Below, piece after piece: positions 17,166-24,784 of a DNA stretch of 42,561 nucleotides. Both the position numbers and the translations under genes were made by a program. The stretch is from JAWLHA01 sp041690535 (lineage in GTDB: Bacteria; Pseudomonadota; Gammaproteobacteria; Thiohalomonadales; Thiohalomonadaceae), in assembly GCA_041690535.1 (NCBI GenBank), contig JAWLHA010000041.1, positions 1 through 42,561 of the forward strand, read 5' to 3'. The number at the start of each line of letters is the position of its first letter. Positions within the stretch are counted from its first letter, which is position 1. A model generated the notes under the pieces. That model saw only the letters and a program-made list of their open reading frames with translations. It was not told the DNA's origin and ran no database searches.

Positions 17166-19025
17166 ATGGGGAAGTGCACTCCCATTTTTTGGGTAGCCTT
17201 GTTGGCTTTGTTGAGTGGGTGTGGGGAGCAGATATTCAATACCACCCCAGAAGGGAAGAGCCCTACGGACGCAGACGTAGGGTTGGTGGAGTTGGTCGCC
17301 AGCAAGAGCGTGCTTGGCACCAGCCCCCTCGACAAGGTCACCATTACTGCCTACGTCAAGGATGCGGATAACCGTGTACTTGTCGGTGAGCCGGTCGACT
17401 TTGTCGCCGACTCCGGTAATCTGGTCATCGTAAGCGGGACGACCAATGCCTCCGGCGCTGCTACGGCAACTGTTAGCGCTGGTACTGATGCACGCAATCG
17501 CACAATTCTGGTGACCGCAACGGCGGGGGAACGTAGCGATACGTACGCTGTCGCCGTCACCGGTACGCAGTTGACCGTGAGTGGGGCCTCTAGCCTTGTG
17601 TATGGCAGTTCGGCGGACCTGACGATCGCGCTGAAAGATTCCGCGGGCAAGGGCGTGTCCGGATACCCTATCGGTATTACCTCCAAACAGGGAAATACGA
17701 TCACGACACCGAACTTGACCACCGATAACAATGGGGCCGTCGTCGTGACTGTAACGGGGACCGTGGGCGGCACTGACCAAATTGTCGCTTCCGCACTGGG
17801 GCTGACGGCAACACACTCACTCAATATCTCCAGTGATCAGTTCTTAGTTAAGGTTCCTGCAGAGATCCCCGTGGACACCTGCGCGGCCGTCACCGCGACG
17901 TGGACGAAGTCAGGGCAGGCTGTGGTCGGCAGCAATGTGGCGTTCTCCGCCTCGAAGGGGACGCTCTATACCGATTCGGCTTGTACGATCCAGGGCTTCA
18001 GTGCGGCCACCAATGCGTCCGGTGTTGCACGAATTTATGCCCGTTCTCCCAACCCAGGGCAAATCATCGTTCTCGCAGACAGTCAATTGCCGACTGGCCC
18101 TAGTGGCAGTGCTACGGGGGAATTCATTGCCGTTCTGCCGGCGCGAATCGAATTCAAGGCGGAGTTCGACGTGCTCGGTACAAATCAGAGCACCGAGTTG
18201 AGGGCTACAGTGAGGGATGCCAAGAACAACGTGGTCAAGGGAGCGACAGTGGAGTTTCGCGTCATTGAGGATCCGACCGGGGGTGCCATCAACCCGCCTG
18301 TGGGAGAGACAGACAGCTCCGGGGGCGCGACCACCGTCTACAAGGCCACGGCCGCAAGTTCACCTTTGGACGGTGTGAAAATCGAGGCCCGTATCCGGGG
18401 AACGGCCATTGCGGCCGAGACGACCCTTACGGTGGGGCAGCAGGCGTTGCGCATTACGGTTCAGTTCGGCAATACAGTGTCTTCGGTGAATCAGGGCGCC
18501 GATTACTTGCACTATGGCACTATTCGGGTCACTGACTCGGCTCTGAAGCCTGTGGAAGGAGTGTCCGTGAGCATCCGGGGCGAGGTGGAATCCTATGACA
18601 AGGGGGTGCGCGCGTTTGATGGGGCGGCCACCTCCAATGTGGGGATTAACGCGGGAGTCCCGACCGGCGTGATCTTCGCACAGTACAACTCGCTCTCCTG
18701 TCCCAATGAAGACAAGAACGGCAATGGCATCCTGGATGAAGGGGAGGATGTGAACGGCAACGGGCAACTTGACCCTCAAAGTGGCGTTTCCGTCCGTGCC
18801 GACCCCGAAACCAATGAGAACGGGGAGGCTGCAGTAGTTGTTGCCTATCCAAAGGATGCAGCCAATTGGACTCAAGTGCGCGTGGTGGCATCCGCCAAGG
18901 TCGAAGGTACAGAAAGCAAGAGCTCGGCATCCTTTGTGTTGCCAATGGCCATGGCCGACGCATTGGCGCCCCCTGGCGTGGTTAGTCCCTACAAGACAGG
19001 CGGTGCCTGCGAAGTGTGGCCCTAG
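17166..19025 (+). CDS. Surface lipoprotein with tandem bacterial Ig-like domains
   Basis: Function unknown. The 619-residue product has a lipoprotein signal peptide with lipobox LLSGC (Cys19). It then holds about five repeated Ig-like modules (roughly 40-135, 136-225, 228-325, 326-423 and 428-595) with the intimin/invasin Big_1 pattern: strands around VTITAYVKDADNRVLVGEPVDF and turns of the type NASGAATA or DSSGGATT. An Asp/Asn/Gly-rich stretch at 514-536 (DKNGNGILDEGEDVNGNG) looks like a calcium-binding dockerin/EF-type loop. Cys239/Cys273 and Cys512/Cys615 could pair. The ATG at 17166 is preferred over the GTG at 17160 because GGAG lies eight bases upstream. It sits 110 bp after pilQ and 25 bp before aroK, where Pseudomonas has none, so a link to pili or adhesion is inference. 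Confidence 0.9.
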   Translation: MGKCTPIFWVALLALLSGCGEQIFNTTPEGKSPTDADVGLVELVASKSVLGTSPLDKVTITAYVKDADNRVLVGEPVDFVADSGNLVIVSGTTNASGAATATVSAGTDARNRTILVTATAGERSDTYAVAVTGTQLTVSGASSLVYGSSADLTIALKDSAGKGVSGYPIGITSKQGNTITTPNLTTDNNGAVVVTVTGTVGGTDQIVASALGLTATHSLNISSDQFLVKVPAEIPVDTCAAVTATWTKSGQAVVGSNVAFSASKGTLYTDSACTIQGFSAATNASGVARIYARSPNPGQIIVLADSQLPTGPSGSATGEFIAVLPARIEFKAEFDVLGTNQSTELRATVRDAKNNVVKGATVEFRVIEDPTGGAINPPVGETDSSGGATTVYKATAASSPLDGVKIEARIRGTAIAAETTLTVGQQALRITVQFGNTVSSVNQGADYLHYGTIRVTDSALKPVEGVSVSIRGEVESYDKGVRAFDGAATSNVGINAGVPTGVIFAQYNSLSCPNEDKNGNGILDEGEDVNGNGQLDPQSGVSVRADPETNENGEAAVVVAYPKDAANWTQVRVVASAKVEGTESKSSASFVLPMAMADALAPPGVVSPYKTGGACEVWP

Positions 19026-19050
19026 ATGATTTCAGTTCAGTGTTCAGTGT

Positions 19051-19590
19051 GTGAAAAAGCAGCTTAATCTCTTCCTTGTCGGCCCCATGGGGGCCGGCAA
19101 GACCACCATTGGGCGCCAGTTGGCGACTCTCTTGAAGAAAGAGTTCAAGGACAGCGATCACGAAATCGTCGCCCGCACCGGGGCGAGTATTCCGCTCATC
19201 TTCGACGTGGAGGGGGAGGAGGGGTTTCGCCGCCGCGAGCGTGACGCCATTGCCGATCTCACCTCCGAGGAGAATTTGGTACTCGCCACCGGCGGCGGAG
19301 CGGTATTGGGCGAAGAGAACCGGCGTCATCTCGCCTCCCGCGGCACGGTGATCTACCTTCATGCGACCATTGAGCAGCTGCTGCAGCGTACCGCCAGGGA
19401 CCGTAACCGGCCGCTGCTGCAGACCGCCGACCCTCGGGCCAAGCTGGAGGAGTTGATGGCTCAGCGGGATCCCCTCTACCGAGAGGTCGCGGACATGGTC
19501 GTCTATACGGATGACCGCTCGGTGCGAAGCGTGGTCAAGGAAATTATCACTCGCCTCCGCGAAATGGAGCGCGATCGTTCCGCCACTTGA
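19051..19590 (+). CDS. aroK: Shikimate kinase
   Basis: It phosphorylates shikimate at the 3-hydroxyl with ATP, step five of chorismate synthesis. The 179-residue product has Walker A GPMGAGKTT (11-19), the shikimate-binding Asp and Arg in DSDHEI and EEGFRRRE, the GGGA loop in LATGGGAV, and the lid Arg in RDRNRPLL. It follows E. coli AroK rather than AroL (LVGPMGAGK). The start is GTG at 19051; no clear ribosome-binding site precedes it, so it may depend on coupling with the lipoprotein gene 25 bp upstream. aroB, usually adjacent, is separated here by 360 bp containing a repeat. Confidence 0.96.
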   Translation: MKKQLNLFLVGPMGAGKTTIGRQLATLLKKEFKDSDHEIVARTGASIPLIFDVEGEEGFRRRERDAIADLTSEENLVLATGGGAVLGEENRRHLASRGTVIYLHATIEQLLQRTARDRNRPLLQTADPRAKLEELMAQRDPLYREVADMVVYTDDRSVRSVVKEIITRLREMERDRSAT

Positions 19591-19756
19591 AACCGTGCCG
19601 TGCCGCGCACTGCTGGCGTTTCCGCGCAGGACTCCCAGGGCTTCATACGGTACGCGGTAGCTCCGTGCCGGCGAGGCGGACCATCCAAGGCGCGGTCATT
19701 TCCCCGCACGCGGCACCTCCTCCGGCGAATGGACCCGGGATTTGGTGGTCCGGCGC

Positions 19757-19884
19757 AGGGTGAACCCATCCTTACGTTTCCTGCACGGCTCCAATGTAAC
19801 TGTGCTCTCGTTCTGCGGTGAGACGCCGGCGCTGACCAGAATAAGTGCACGCTTACATCGGTCACGCCCTTATGCGTTCACCCT
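19757..19884. repeat. Palindromic repeat, copy 1 (degenerate)
   Basis: The left end AGGGTGAACCCAT is mirrored by the right end ATGCGTTCACCCT (inverted), with a core piece TTACATCGGTCAC near the right end that matches the family core TTACATCGCTCAC. The middle has diverged. It is intergenic between aroK and aroB, and the aroB promoter begins just 7 bp past its right end. Confidence 0.65.
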
Positions 19885-19890
19885 GCGGCC

Positions 19891-19920
19891 GTGACGTTTT
19901 TCGCGCCGTTCCTGTATATT
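19891..19920 (+). promoter_or_regulatory. Candidate sigma-70 promoter for aroB
   Basis: GTGACG (19891-19896) and TATATT (19915-19920) are 18 bp apart, about 30 bp upstream of the aroB ATG. Each hexamer keeps four to five consensus bases. The -35 element lies directly next to the end of the repeat, so the repeat's arrival may have required or provided a new promoter; this is inference. Confidence 0.45.
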
Positions 19921-19950
19921 TAGGGGCTTTGGTAACCAGCCGGAGCCCTC

Positions 19951-21039
19951 ATGCAAACCCTCCAAGTCGATCTCGGAGAACGTAGCTACCCCATCTATAT
20001 TGGGCGCGGTCTCCTGGGCCAGGCGGAGCTTGTCTCCCCCCACGTTCGGGGCAGCCAGGTCATGGTCGTCACAAATGAGACTGTGGCACCGCTCTACCTG
20101 GAGCAGGTCCTCTCGGCCTTCAAGGGGTACAAGAGTGACTCGGTCGTCCTGCCCGACGGCGAGCAATACAAGACCCTCGAGGTGTGGAACCGTATCTTTG
20201 ACCGGTTGCTCGAAAAACGCTTCGATCGGCGTTGCACCCTGGTGGCGTTGGGTGGGGGCGTGGTGGGTGACATGACCGGGTTTGCGGCGGCCTGTTACCA
20301 GCGTGGCGTCGATTTCATCCAGATCCCCACCACCCTGCTGTCACAGGTCGATTCCTCGGTCGGGGGCAAGACGGGGGTGAACCATCCCCTCGGCAAGAAC
20401 ATGATCGGGGCGTTTCATCAGCCCCGTTGCGTGATTGCCGACACCGACACGTTGACCACCTTGCCCGTTCGGGAGTTGAGCGCCGGATTGGCCGAGGTGA
20501 TCAAGTACGGTCTCATCAACGATCCCGAATTCTTCTCTTGGTTGGAGCGGACGCTGGATGCGCTTCTGGAGCGTGCTCCCGAGGCACTGGCGGAGGCCAT
20601 TTTGCGCTCCTGTGCGGACAAGGCCGCCATCGTGGCCGCGGATGAGCGTGAAGGCGGGCAACGGGCCCTGCTCAATCTCGGGCATACCTTCGGCCATGCC
20701 ATCGAAACGGGCATGGGCTACGGGGCATGGCTCCATGGGGAGGCGGTCGCCACCGGCATGGTGCTCGCTGCAGAGCTGTCACGGGACCTCGGCTGGCTCA
20801 GTGAGGACGAGCTGGAGCGGGTCCGGGCCCTGCTGCGCCGGGCGCGGCTACCGGTTCAGGCCCCTGAAGCACTCACTGCAGGGCGTTTTCTGGAGTTGAT
20901 GGCGGTGGACAAGAAGGTCCTTGATGGGCGCCTGCGGCTGGTGCTCATGCAGGGGCTCGGTTGTTCCGTCATTGCCGACCAGGTCCGGCCCGAGGCGATT
21001 GGCGCCATGCTCACAACGCATCAGCGACAGGGCGCCTGA
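19951..21039 (+). CDS. aroB: 3-dehydroquinate synthase
   Basis: It converts DAHP to 3-dehydroquinate with NAD and a divalent metal, step two of the shikimate pathway. The 362-residue product contains the NAD-binding block DGEQYKTLE and GGGVVGDMTGFAAACYQRG, the catalytic PTTLLSQVDSSVGGKTGVNHP, and metal ligands in GLAEVIKYG, LGHTFGHAIE and WLHGEAV. Length is normal. The ATG at 19951 is preceded by GGAG. dgt follows, its ATG one base past the aroB stop, so the two are probably co-transcribed. Confidence 0.97.
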   Translation: MQTLQVDLGERSYPIYIGRGLLGQAELVSPHVRGSQVMVVTNETVAPLYLEQVLSAFKGYKSDSVVLPDGEQYKTLEVWNRIFDRLLEKRFDRRCTLVALGGGVVGDMTGFAAACYQRGVDFIQIPTTLLSQVDSSVGGKTGVNHPLGKNMIGAFHQPRCVIADTDTLTTLPVRELSAGLAEVIKYGLINDPEFFSWLERTLDALLERAPEALAEAILRSCADKAAIVAADEREGGQRALLNLGHTFGHAIETGMGYGAWLHGEAVATGMVLAAELSRDLGWLSEDELERVRALLRRARLPVQAPEALTAGRFLELMAVDKKVLDGRLRLVLMQGLGCSVIADQVRPEAIGAMLTTHQRQGA

Positions 21040-21040
21040 G

Positions 21041-22195
21041 ATGATCCCCGGTCTCGCGCCCTATGCCGCCAGCGATGACCGCTCCCTGGGCCGACGTCAC
21101 CGGGAATCGCCTCCGCTGTATCGCACGGAATTTCAACGGGATCGCGACCGCATCGTCCACTCGGGGGCGTTTCGCCGCCTCGAGTACAAGACCCAGGTCT
21201 TCGTGAACCACGAGGGCGACATGTTCCGCACCCGCCTGACCCACTCCATCGAGGTGGCGCAAGTGGGGCGGGCAGCGGCGCGCGCCCTGCGCCTGAACGA
21301 GGATCTCACGGAAGCCATTGCCCTGGCCCATGATCTCGGGCATACGCCCTTCGGTCATGCCGGCCAGGACGCACTGAACGCCTGTATGGCCCCGTTTGGG
21401 GGCTTCGAACACAACCTGCAGTCGCTCCGGGTGGTGGATGAACTGGAGGAGCGCTATGCGGAGTTCCAAGGGTTAAATCTCACCTTTGAGACAAGGGAAG
21501 GGATCCTTAAACACTGCTCCAGGGCCAACGCCGAGGCCCTGGCCGACGTGGGGCAACGGTTCCTTCGGGGGGGACAGCCCAGTCTGGAGGCACAGGTTGC
21601 CAACATCACCGATGCGATCGCCTACAACAACCACGATGTGGATGACGGGTTGCGGGCGGGGCTGATCACGCTTGACCAGCTGCGGGAGGTGACCCTGTTT
21701 GGCCAGCAGTACCGGGAGGTGCGCGCCGCTCACCCCACCCTGAGCGGTAAGCGCCTCATCCACGAGATCATTCGCCGCACAATCCACCGGCAGGTTGTGG
21801 ACCTCATCCGCACCAGCGCAAGCCTTCTGGCCGACTTCGCGCCGCCAGGCATCGAAGCGGTCCGCCACCACGGATCGCCGCTGATTCGTTTCAGTGACGA
21901 GATGGCCACCCTGCATCGGGAGCTGAAGCACTTCTTGCGCGACAATCTCTACCGCCATTACAGGGTCCACCGAATGAGCATCAAGGCGCAACACATCATT
22001 GCGGAGCTGTTTGATGGGCTGTTTGCCGACCCGCGACTGCTCCCGCCAGAGCATCAGGCGAAGGTCAGGGCGCTCGAGGCCAGTCAGCACGAAGCCGGTC
22101 GGGCCCGTGCCGTCGCCGATTACATCGCCGGAATGACGGATCGTTTCGCCATCATCGAGCACAAGAAGCTTTTCGCCCCATCGGAGCTGACGTGA
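21041..22195 (+). CDS. dgt: dGTP triphosphohydrolase-like HD-domain protein
   Basis: This family hydrolyses deoxynucleoside triphosphates, typically dGTP, to deoxynucleoside and triphosphate, and so adjusts dNTP pools. The 384-residue product has the HD motif: His68 in RTRLTHSIEV and His97-Asp98 in ALAHDLGHTPFGHAG. The N-terminal RIVHSGAFRRLEYKTQVF block is the dGTPase signature. Its length matches the shorter type common outside enterobacteria (E. coli Dgt is about 505). Starts upstream of 21041 are inside aroB; the ATG at 21041, one base after the aroB stop, gives MIPGLAPYAASDDRS, the family N-terminus. Substrate specificity is not known. Confidence 0.93.
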   Translation: MIPGLAPYAASDDRSLGRRHRESPPLYRTEFQRDRDRIVHSGAFRRLEYKTQVFVNHEGDMFRTRLTHSIEVAQVGRAAARALRLNEDLTEAIALAHDLGHTPFGHAGQDALNACMAPFGGFEHNLQSLRVVDELEERYAEFQGLNLTFETREGILKHCSRANAEALADVGQRFLRGGQPSLEAQVANITDAIAYNNHDVDDGLRAGLITLDQLREVTLFGQQYREVRAAHPTLSGKRLIHEIIRRTIHRQVVDLIRTSASLLADFAPPGIEAVRHHGSPLIRFSDEMATLHRELKHFLRDNLYRHYRVHRMSIKAQHIIAELFDGLFADPRLLPPEHQAKVRALEASQHEAGRARAVADYIAGMTDRFAIIEHKKLFAPSELT

Positions 22196-22200
22196 CCCCG

Positions 22201-22273
22201 AGGGTGAACGGATACTTACCGAAGGAGTTACATCGCTCACAGCACGGCCGTGCCGCAAGTATGCGTTCACCCT
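22201..22273. repeat. Palindromic repeat, copy 2 (compact, intact ends)
   Basis: A 73-bp element begins 5 bp after the dgt stop. Its ends AGGGTGAACGGATACTTAC and GCAAGTATGCGTTCACCCT are inverted copies of each other with two mismatches over 19 bases. Inside is TTACATCGCTCACAGCACGG, the reverse of the family core. Read on the minus strand, its right 50 bases match copy 4 (42464-42513) at 45 of 50 positions. Confidence 0.85.
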
Positions 22274-22280
22274 GACGTGA

Positions 22281-22307
22281 CCCCTGCGGTCGTGGACACC
22301 ACAGGGG
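22281..22307 (+). terminator. Hairpin after dgt
   Basis: CCCCTG and CAGGGG with an inner GGT/ACC pair, one C-A mismatch and a 7-nt loop form a compact hairpin just past the repeat. No T-run follows; it may help to end dgt transcription, but that is uncertain. Confidence 0.35.
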
Positions 22308-22364
22308 AGTAATTGCATACTTTCGGATGGGCAAGTCGAAACAGAATGGACGTGTCGGCGGAAT

Positions 22365-22619
22365 ATGCGCATTTACATGCAAACGCCCGTCAGCGATGAG
22401 GGGCCTCCGCGATATTACCAGCTGCTCCTGCAGCAGGACCTGCTTGGCGGGTGGACCTTGGTCAAGGAGTGGGGGCCCCAAGGGGCGCGGGGCAAAATGG
22501 TGTGCGAGCACTATTTAACCCTCGATGCTGCCGAAAACGCCTTTCTCGAGGCTCGTGATGCGCAACTGAGACGCGGCTACCGCGTCATGTTCGCACAGGG
22601 TCAGGAACCTCCTAGATGA
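22365..22619 (+). CDS. Small WGR-domain protein
   Basis: The 84-residue product is essentially one WGR domain: YYQLLLQQDLLGGWTLVKEWGPQGARGK with the Trp-Gly-x-x-Gly-x-x-Gly pattern, followed by ALEAF-like residues LDAAENAFLEARDAQLRRGYR. In poly(ADP-ribose) polymerases and some bacterial regulators this domain binds nucleic acid; a stand-alone function is not known. The ATG at 22365 follows a GGCGG element. Its stop overlaps the start of the DamX-like gene (ATGA), so the two are translationally coupled. It lies after the repeat and hairpin that separate it from dgt, so it probably starts a new transcript. WGR assignment is by pattern. Confidence 0.82.
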   Translation: MRIYMQTPVSDEGPPRYYQLLLQQDLLGGWTLVKEWGPQGARGKMVCEHYLTLDAAENAFLEARDAQLRRGYRVMFAQGQEPPR

Positions 22620-24541
22620 TCACACTCTTGCAGCGGAGACGGGATTCTGCTGAGCACCCACCCTACCTGAGCGTCTTCGGCTTGTCCCGTCCGCCCTTTG
22701 CCCAGGAAGGCGGTCCCGCCTTCTTCTATCCCGACCCGGAACGGGTCCGGTGCGTGGATATGTTGCTGCACCTGACTCAGTACAGCGAGGAGTTGCTGCT
22801 TGTTACGGGTCCCGGAGGGATTGGCAAGTCGGCGCTGCTGGAGCAGTTGGTTCACCGCAGTGAGGGCCATTGGCTCCTCGCGCGGGTCCAGGGGGATCGT
22901 GGGGTCGATGCCGGGGACCTCTTCATCTCCATTGCGGCCCGATTTGGGCTGGAGCCCGGCCGAATCCCTCCAGGCGAATTGCTGGGCGCCCTGACGGCAC
23001 ACCTGAAAGGCCGGCTCGATGAGTTGCCGGTCATTGTGGTGGATGACGCCGATCGCCTCTCCGATGATGCGCTTGAGATCCTCTTGCATCTCGCCCTTGT
23101 CGAGGGGGAGCATGGGCGGCTGGTGCGGCTTGTACTGTTCGGGAAGCCAGCCCTTGAGACGTCCCTGGCAGGGCCACGCTTCGCCGCCATTCCCCCCCTG
23201 CACCGGATGGAGCTGCGGCCGCTCGATCCTGCCCAACTCCCGGGTTACCTCAACCACCGGCTCCGGGCCGCCGGTTTCGGGGGGGGCAGTCCGTTCGACG
23301 ATGCCGCCATCAAGCGCCTGTTGAAGGAGTCACTGGGGAACCCTCGCCAGCTCAACCTTCGTGCTCACCATTTCCTGCTCGGGGGCGTACCCAAGCGCGC
23401 CCGCGGCGGCAGGCGAGCCGCGGTGGTCGCGCTCGCTGGGGTTGGCGGTGCGGTGGCCTCCATGCCCCTGATCGCCTTGCTGTCACTGCACTCCCCGGGG
23501 CCTGCCGCCGCCCTTGCCGGCGGGCCTCCGGTGCAAATTACCTGTGGGTCGGGGATGAGTGCCTTGGTGGGTACGATGCAGAGCAGTGCTGCTGGCGCAA
23601 TGGCACCCGTCCTCCCGGCCGCGGCTCATGAACCTGTCCCGAACCGGGGGGCAGCATCCGCCATCCAGCTACCGGATTTAGCCAAGTCACTGCGCGGGAG
23701 CGAAGGGGCGAAGCTCCTTCAGGAGGCGGTTACGCCTGCCGCCACGCCGCCCCTCCAGCTTGCCTCGCGCCGCCCCCTGGTGCTCCCGGCGGAGGAGTTC
23801 GCTGCATCCGGGCCAACCGGCCCCCGGCCAGCGCCAGGCGACTCGCGGGCAGAGGCAGATCGGCCGCTGGCAACCCCACGGGTCGCCGGGCCGCCATCGT
23901 CACAGCGGAGCGACCTGCCCCTGCTCAAGGGGGCGGAATGGATAGCGAAACAGCCAGCGGGCCACTTCACTCTGCAACTGATGGCGGCAGGCGGGGTCGA
24001 TAGTCTCGACAGGTTCGCCCGTGCCAGCGATCTCTCCGGGCCTTTGGCGGCCTATCGCAAGGGCGGCGCCCATCGCGAGGCGTTGCACATACTAATATAT
24101 GGGAGCTATTCCTCTCGGGCGGAGGCCGAAGCGGCGGCTGTGGCCATTGCGCGTTCGGGAAAGGTTGGGCAACCCTGGGTTCGCCCCCTGGCTGCGGTGC
24201 AGGCCGAAGTGGGGCCGGAGCCCGAAAAGACGACACCCAAAGGCGTGGTTTGGATATGGACACAAGAGCCTTCCCACTACACCATCCAGCTGCTGGCGGG
24301 ACCAGACCCCGATGCCTTGCGCCGCACGGCTCAACGGCATCGGCTGGAGCCAGCGGCAGTGCTGCCGCGCCACACCGCGGATCGACTCCAATACATACTG
24401 ATCAGCGGTACCTTCGCCGACGCCGCACAGGCCCGTGCAGCTCTGGCGGCCTTGCCTGGGGAGTTGGCGGGCTCACACCCCTGGATCCGCAGCGTCGGAG
24501 GGTTGCAGGAGGAGCTCGCGAACGCGGCCTCCGGGCACTAA
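22616..24541 (+). CDS. DamX-like AAA protein with two SPOR domains
   Basis: This is an inner-membrane cell-division-type protein. The 641-residue product has an N-terminal AAA ATPase of the ExeA/DamX type (FGLSRPPFAQ, Walker A GPGGIGKS at 65-72, Walker B VIVVDDADRLSDDALE). A membrane segment follows (about 267-290), then a Pro/Ala-rich linker, and two related SPOR-like domains that bind denuded septal peptidoglycan. The first starts around GHFTLQLMAAGG and the second around SHYTIQLLAGPD; each ends with GxWxRPL or HPWIRSVGGLQ-like sequence. Family members usually have a single SPOR domain, so the tandem pair is odd. The gene lies between aroB and gltB in Pseudomonas also. The symbol damX would be by position and architecture only. 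Confidence 0.88.
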   Translation: MITLLQRRRDSAEHPPYLSVFGLSRPPFAQEGGPAFFYPDPERVRCVDMLLHLTQYSEELLLVTGPGGIGKSALLEQLVHRSEGHWLLARVQGDRGVDAGDLFISIAARFGLEPGRIPPGELLGALTAHLKGRLDELPVIVVDDADRLSDDALEILLHLALVEGEHGRLVRLVLFGKPALETSLAGPRFAAIPPLHRMELRPLDPAQLPGYLNHRLRAAGFGGGSPFDDAAIKRLLKESLGNPRQLNLRAHHFLLGGVPKRARGGRRAAVVALAGVGGAVASMPLIALLSLHSPGPAAALAGGPPVQITCGSGMSALVGTMQSSAAGAMAPVLPAAAHEPVPNRGAASAIQLPDLAKSLRGSEGAKLLQEAVTPAATPPLQLASRRPLVLPAEEFAASGPTGPRPAPGDSRAEADRPLATPRVAGPPSSQRSDLPLLKGAEWIAKQPAGHFTLQLMAAGGVDSLDRFARASDLSGPLAAYRKGGAHREALHILIYGSYSSRAEAEAAAVAIARSGKVGQPWVRPLAAVQAEVGPEPEKTTPKGVVWIWTQEPSHYTIQLLAGPDPDALRRTAQRHRLEPAAVLPRHTADRLQYILISGTFADAAQARAALAALPGELAGSHPWIRSVGGLQEELANAASGH

Positions 24542-24685
24542 TCGGCCGCGACCTGTGCATCTGTGTGGGGCTCCCTGGCCATGGTGCCGCCACGAGTCAC
24601 TCGTCCCCGGCGGGCTTCCGCGGAGCACGGACAGCCCTGTTGAACCCGTGCATTTCTCCCCAACTCGCTGCCGTTCCCCCCAACA

Positions 24686-24714
24686 TTGAAGACTCATGGC
24701 CGCGGCAGTATACT
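24686..24714 (+). promoter_or_regulatory. Sigma-70 promoter of gltB
   Basis: TTGAAG (24686-24691) and TATACT (24709-24714) are exactly 17 bp apart. Transcription would begin near 24721, leaving a 60-65 nt leader before the gltB start. This also argues that the open frame continuing upstream to 24686 is not translated, because that would begin in the -35 element. Confidence 0.75.
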
Positions 24715-24784
24715 GCTTGACCCTTTTACCCGCCGTTGCGGGCGAGTGGTATTACTTCATCACGCAACGAATCAGACACCGACC

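Larger units (their letters stand above)
19591..19950. other. Gap between aroK and aroB
   Basis: This 360-bp stretch has no gene. Most of its right half is a degenerate palindromic repeat copy (19757-19884), and its end carries the probable aroB promoter. I see nothing in 19591-19756 beyond short GC-rich inverted fragments. The equivalent interval in related genomes is normally short, so the repeat may account for the widening. Confidence 0.6.

Noticed and set aside
24717..24755. TTGACC with TATTAC as gltB promoter
   Set aside because: The gap between the hexamers is 27 bp; the TTGAAG/TATACT pair upstream fits far better.
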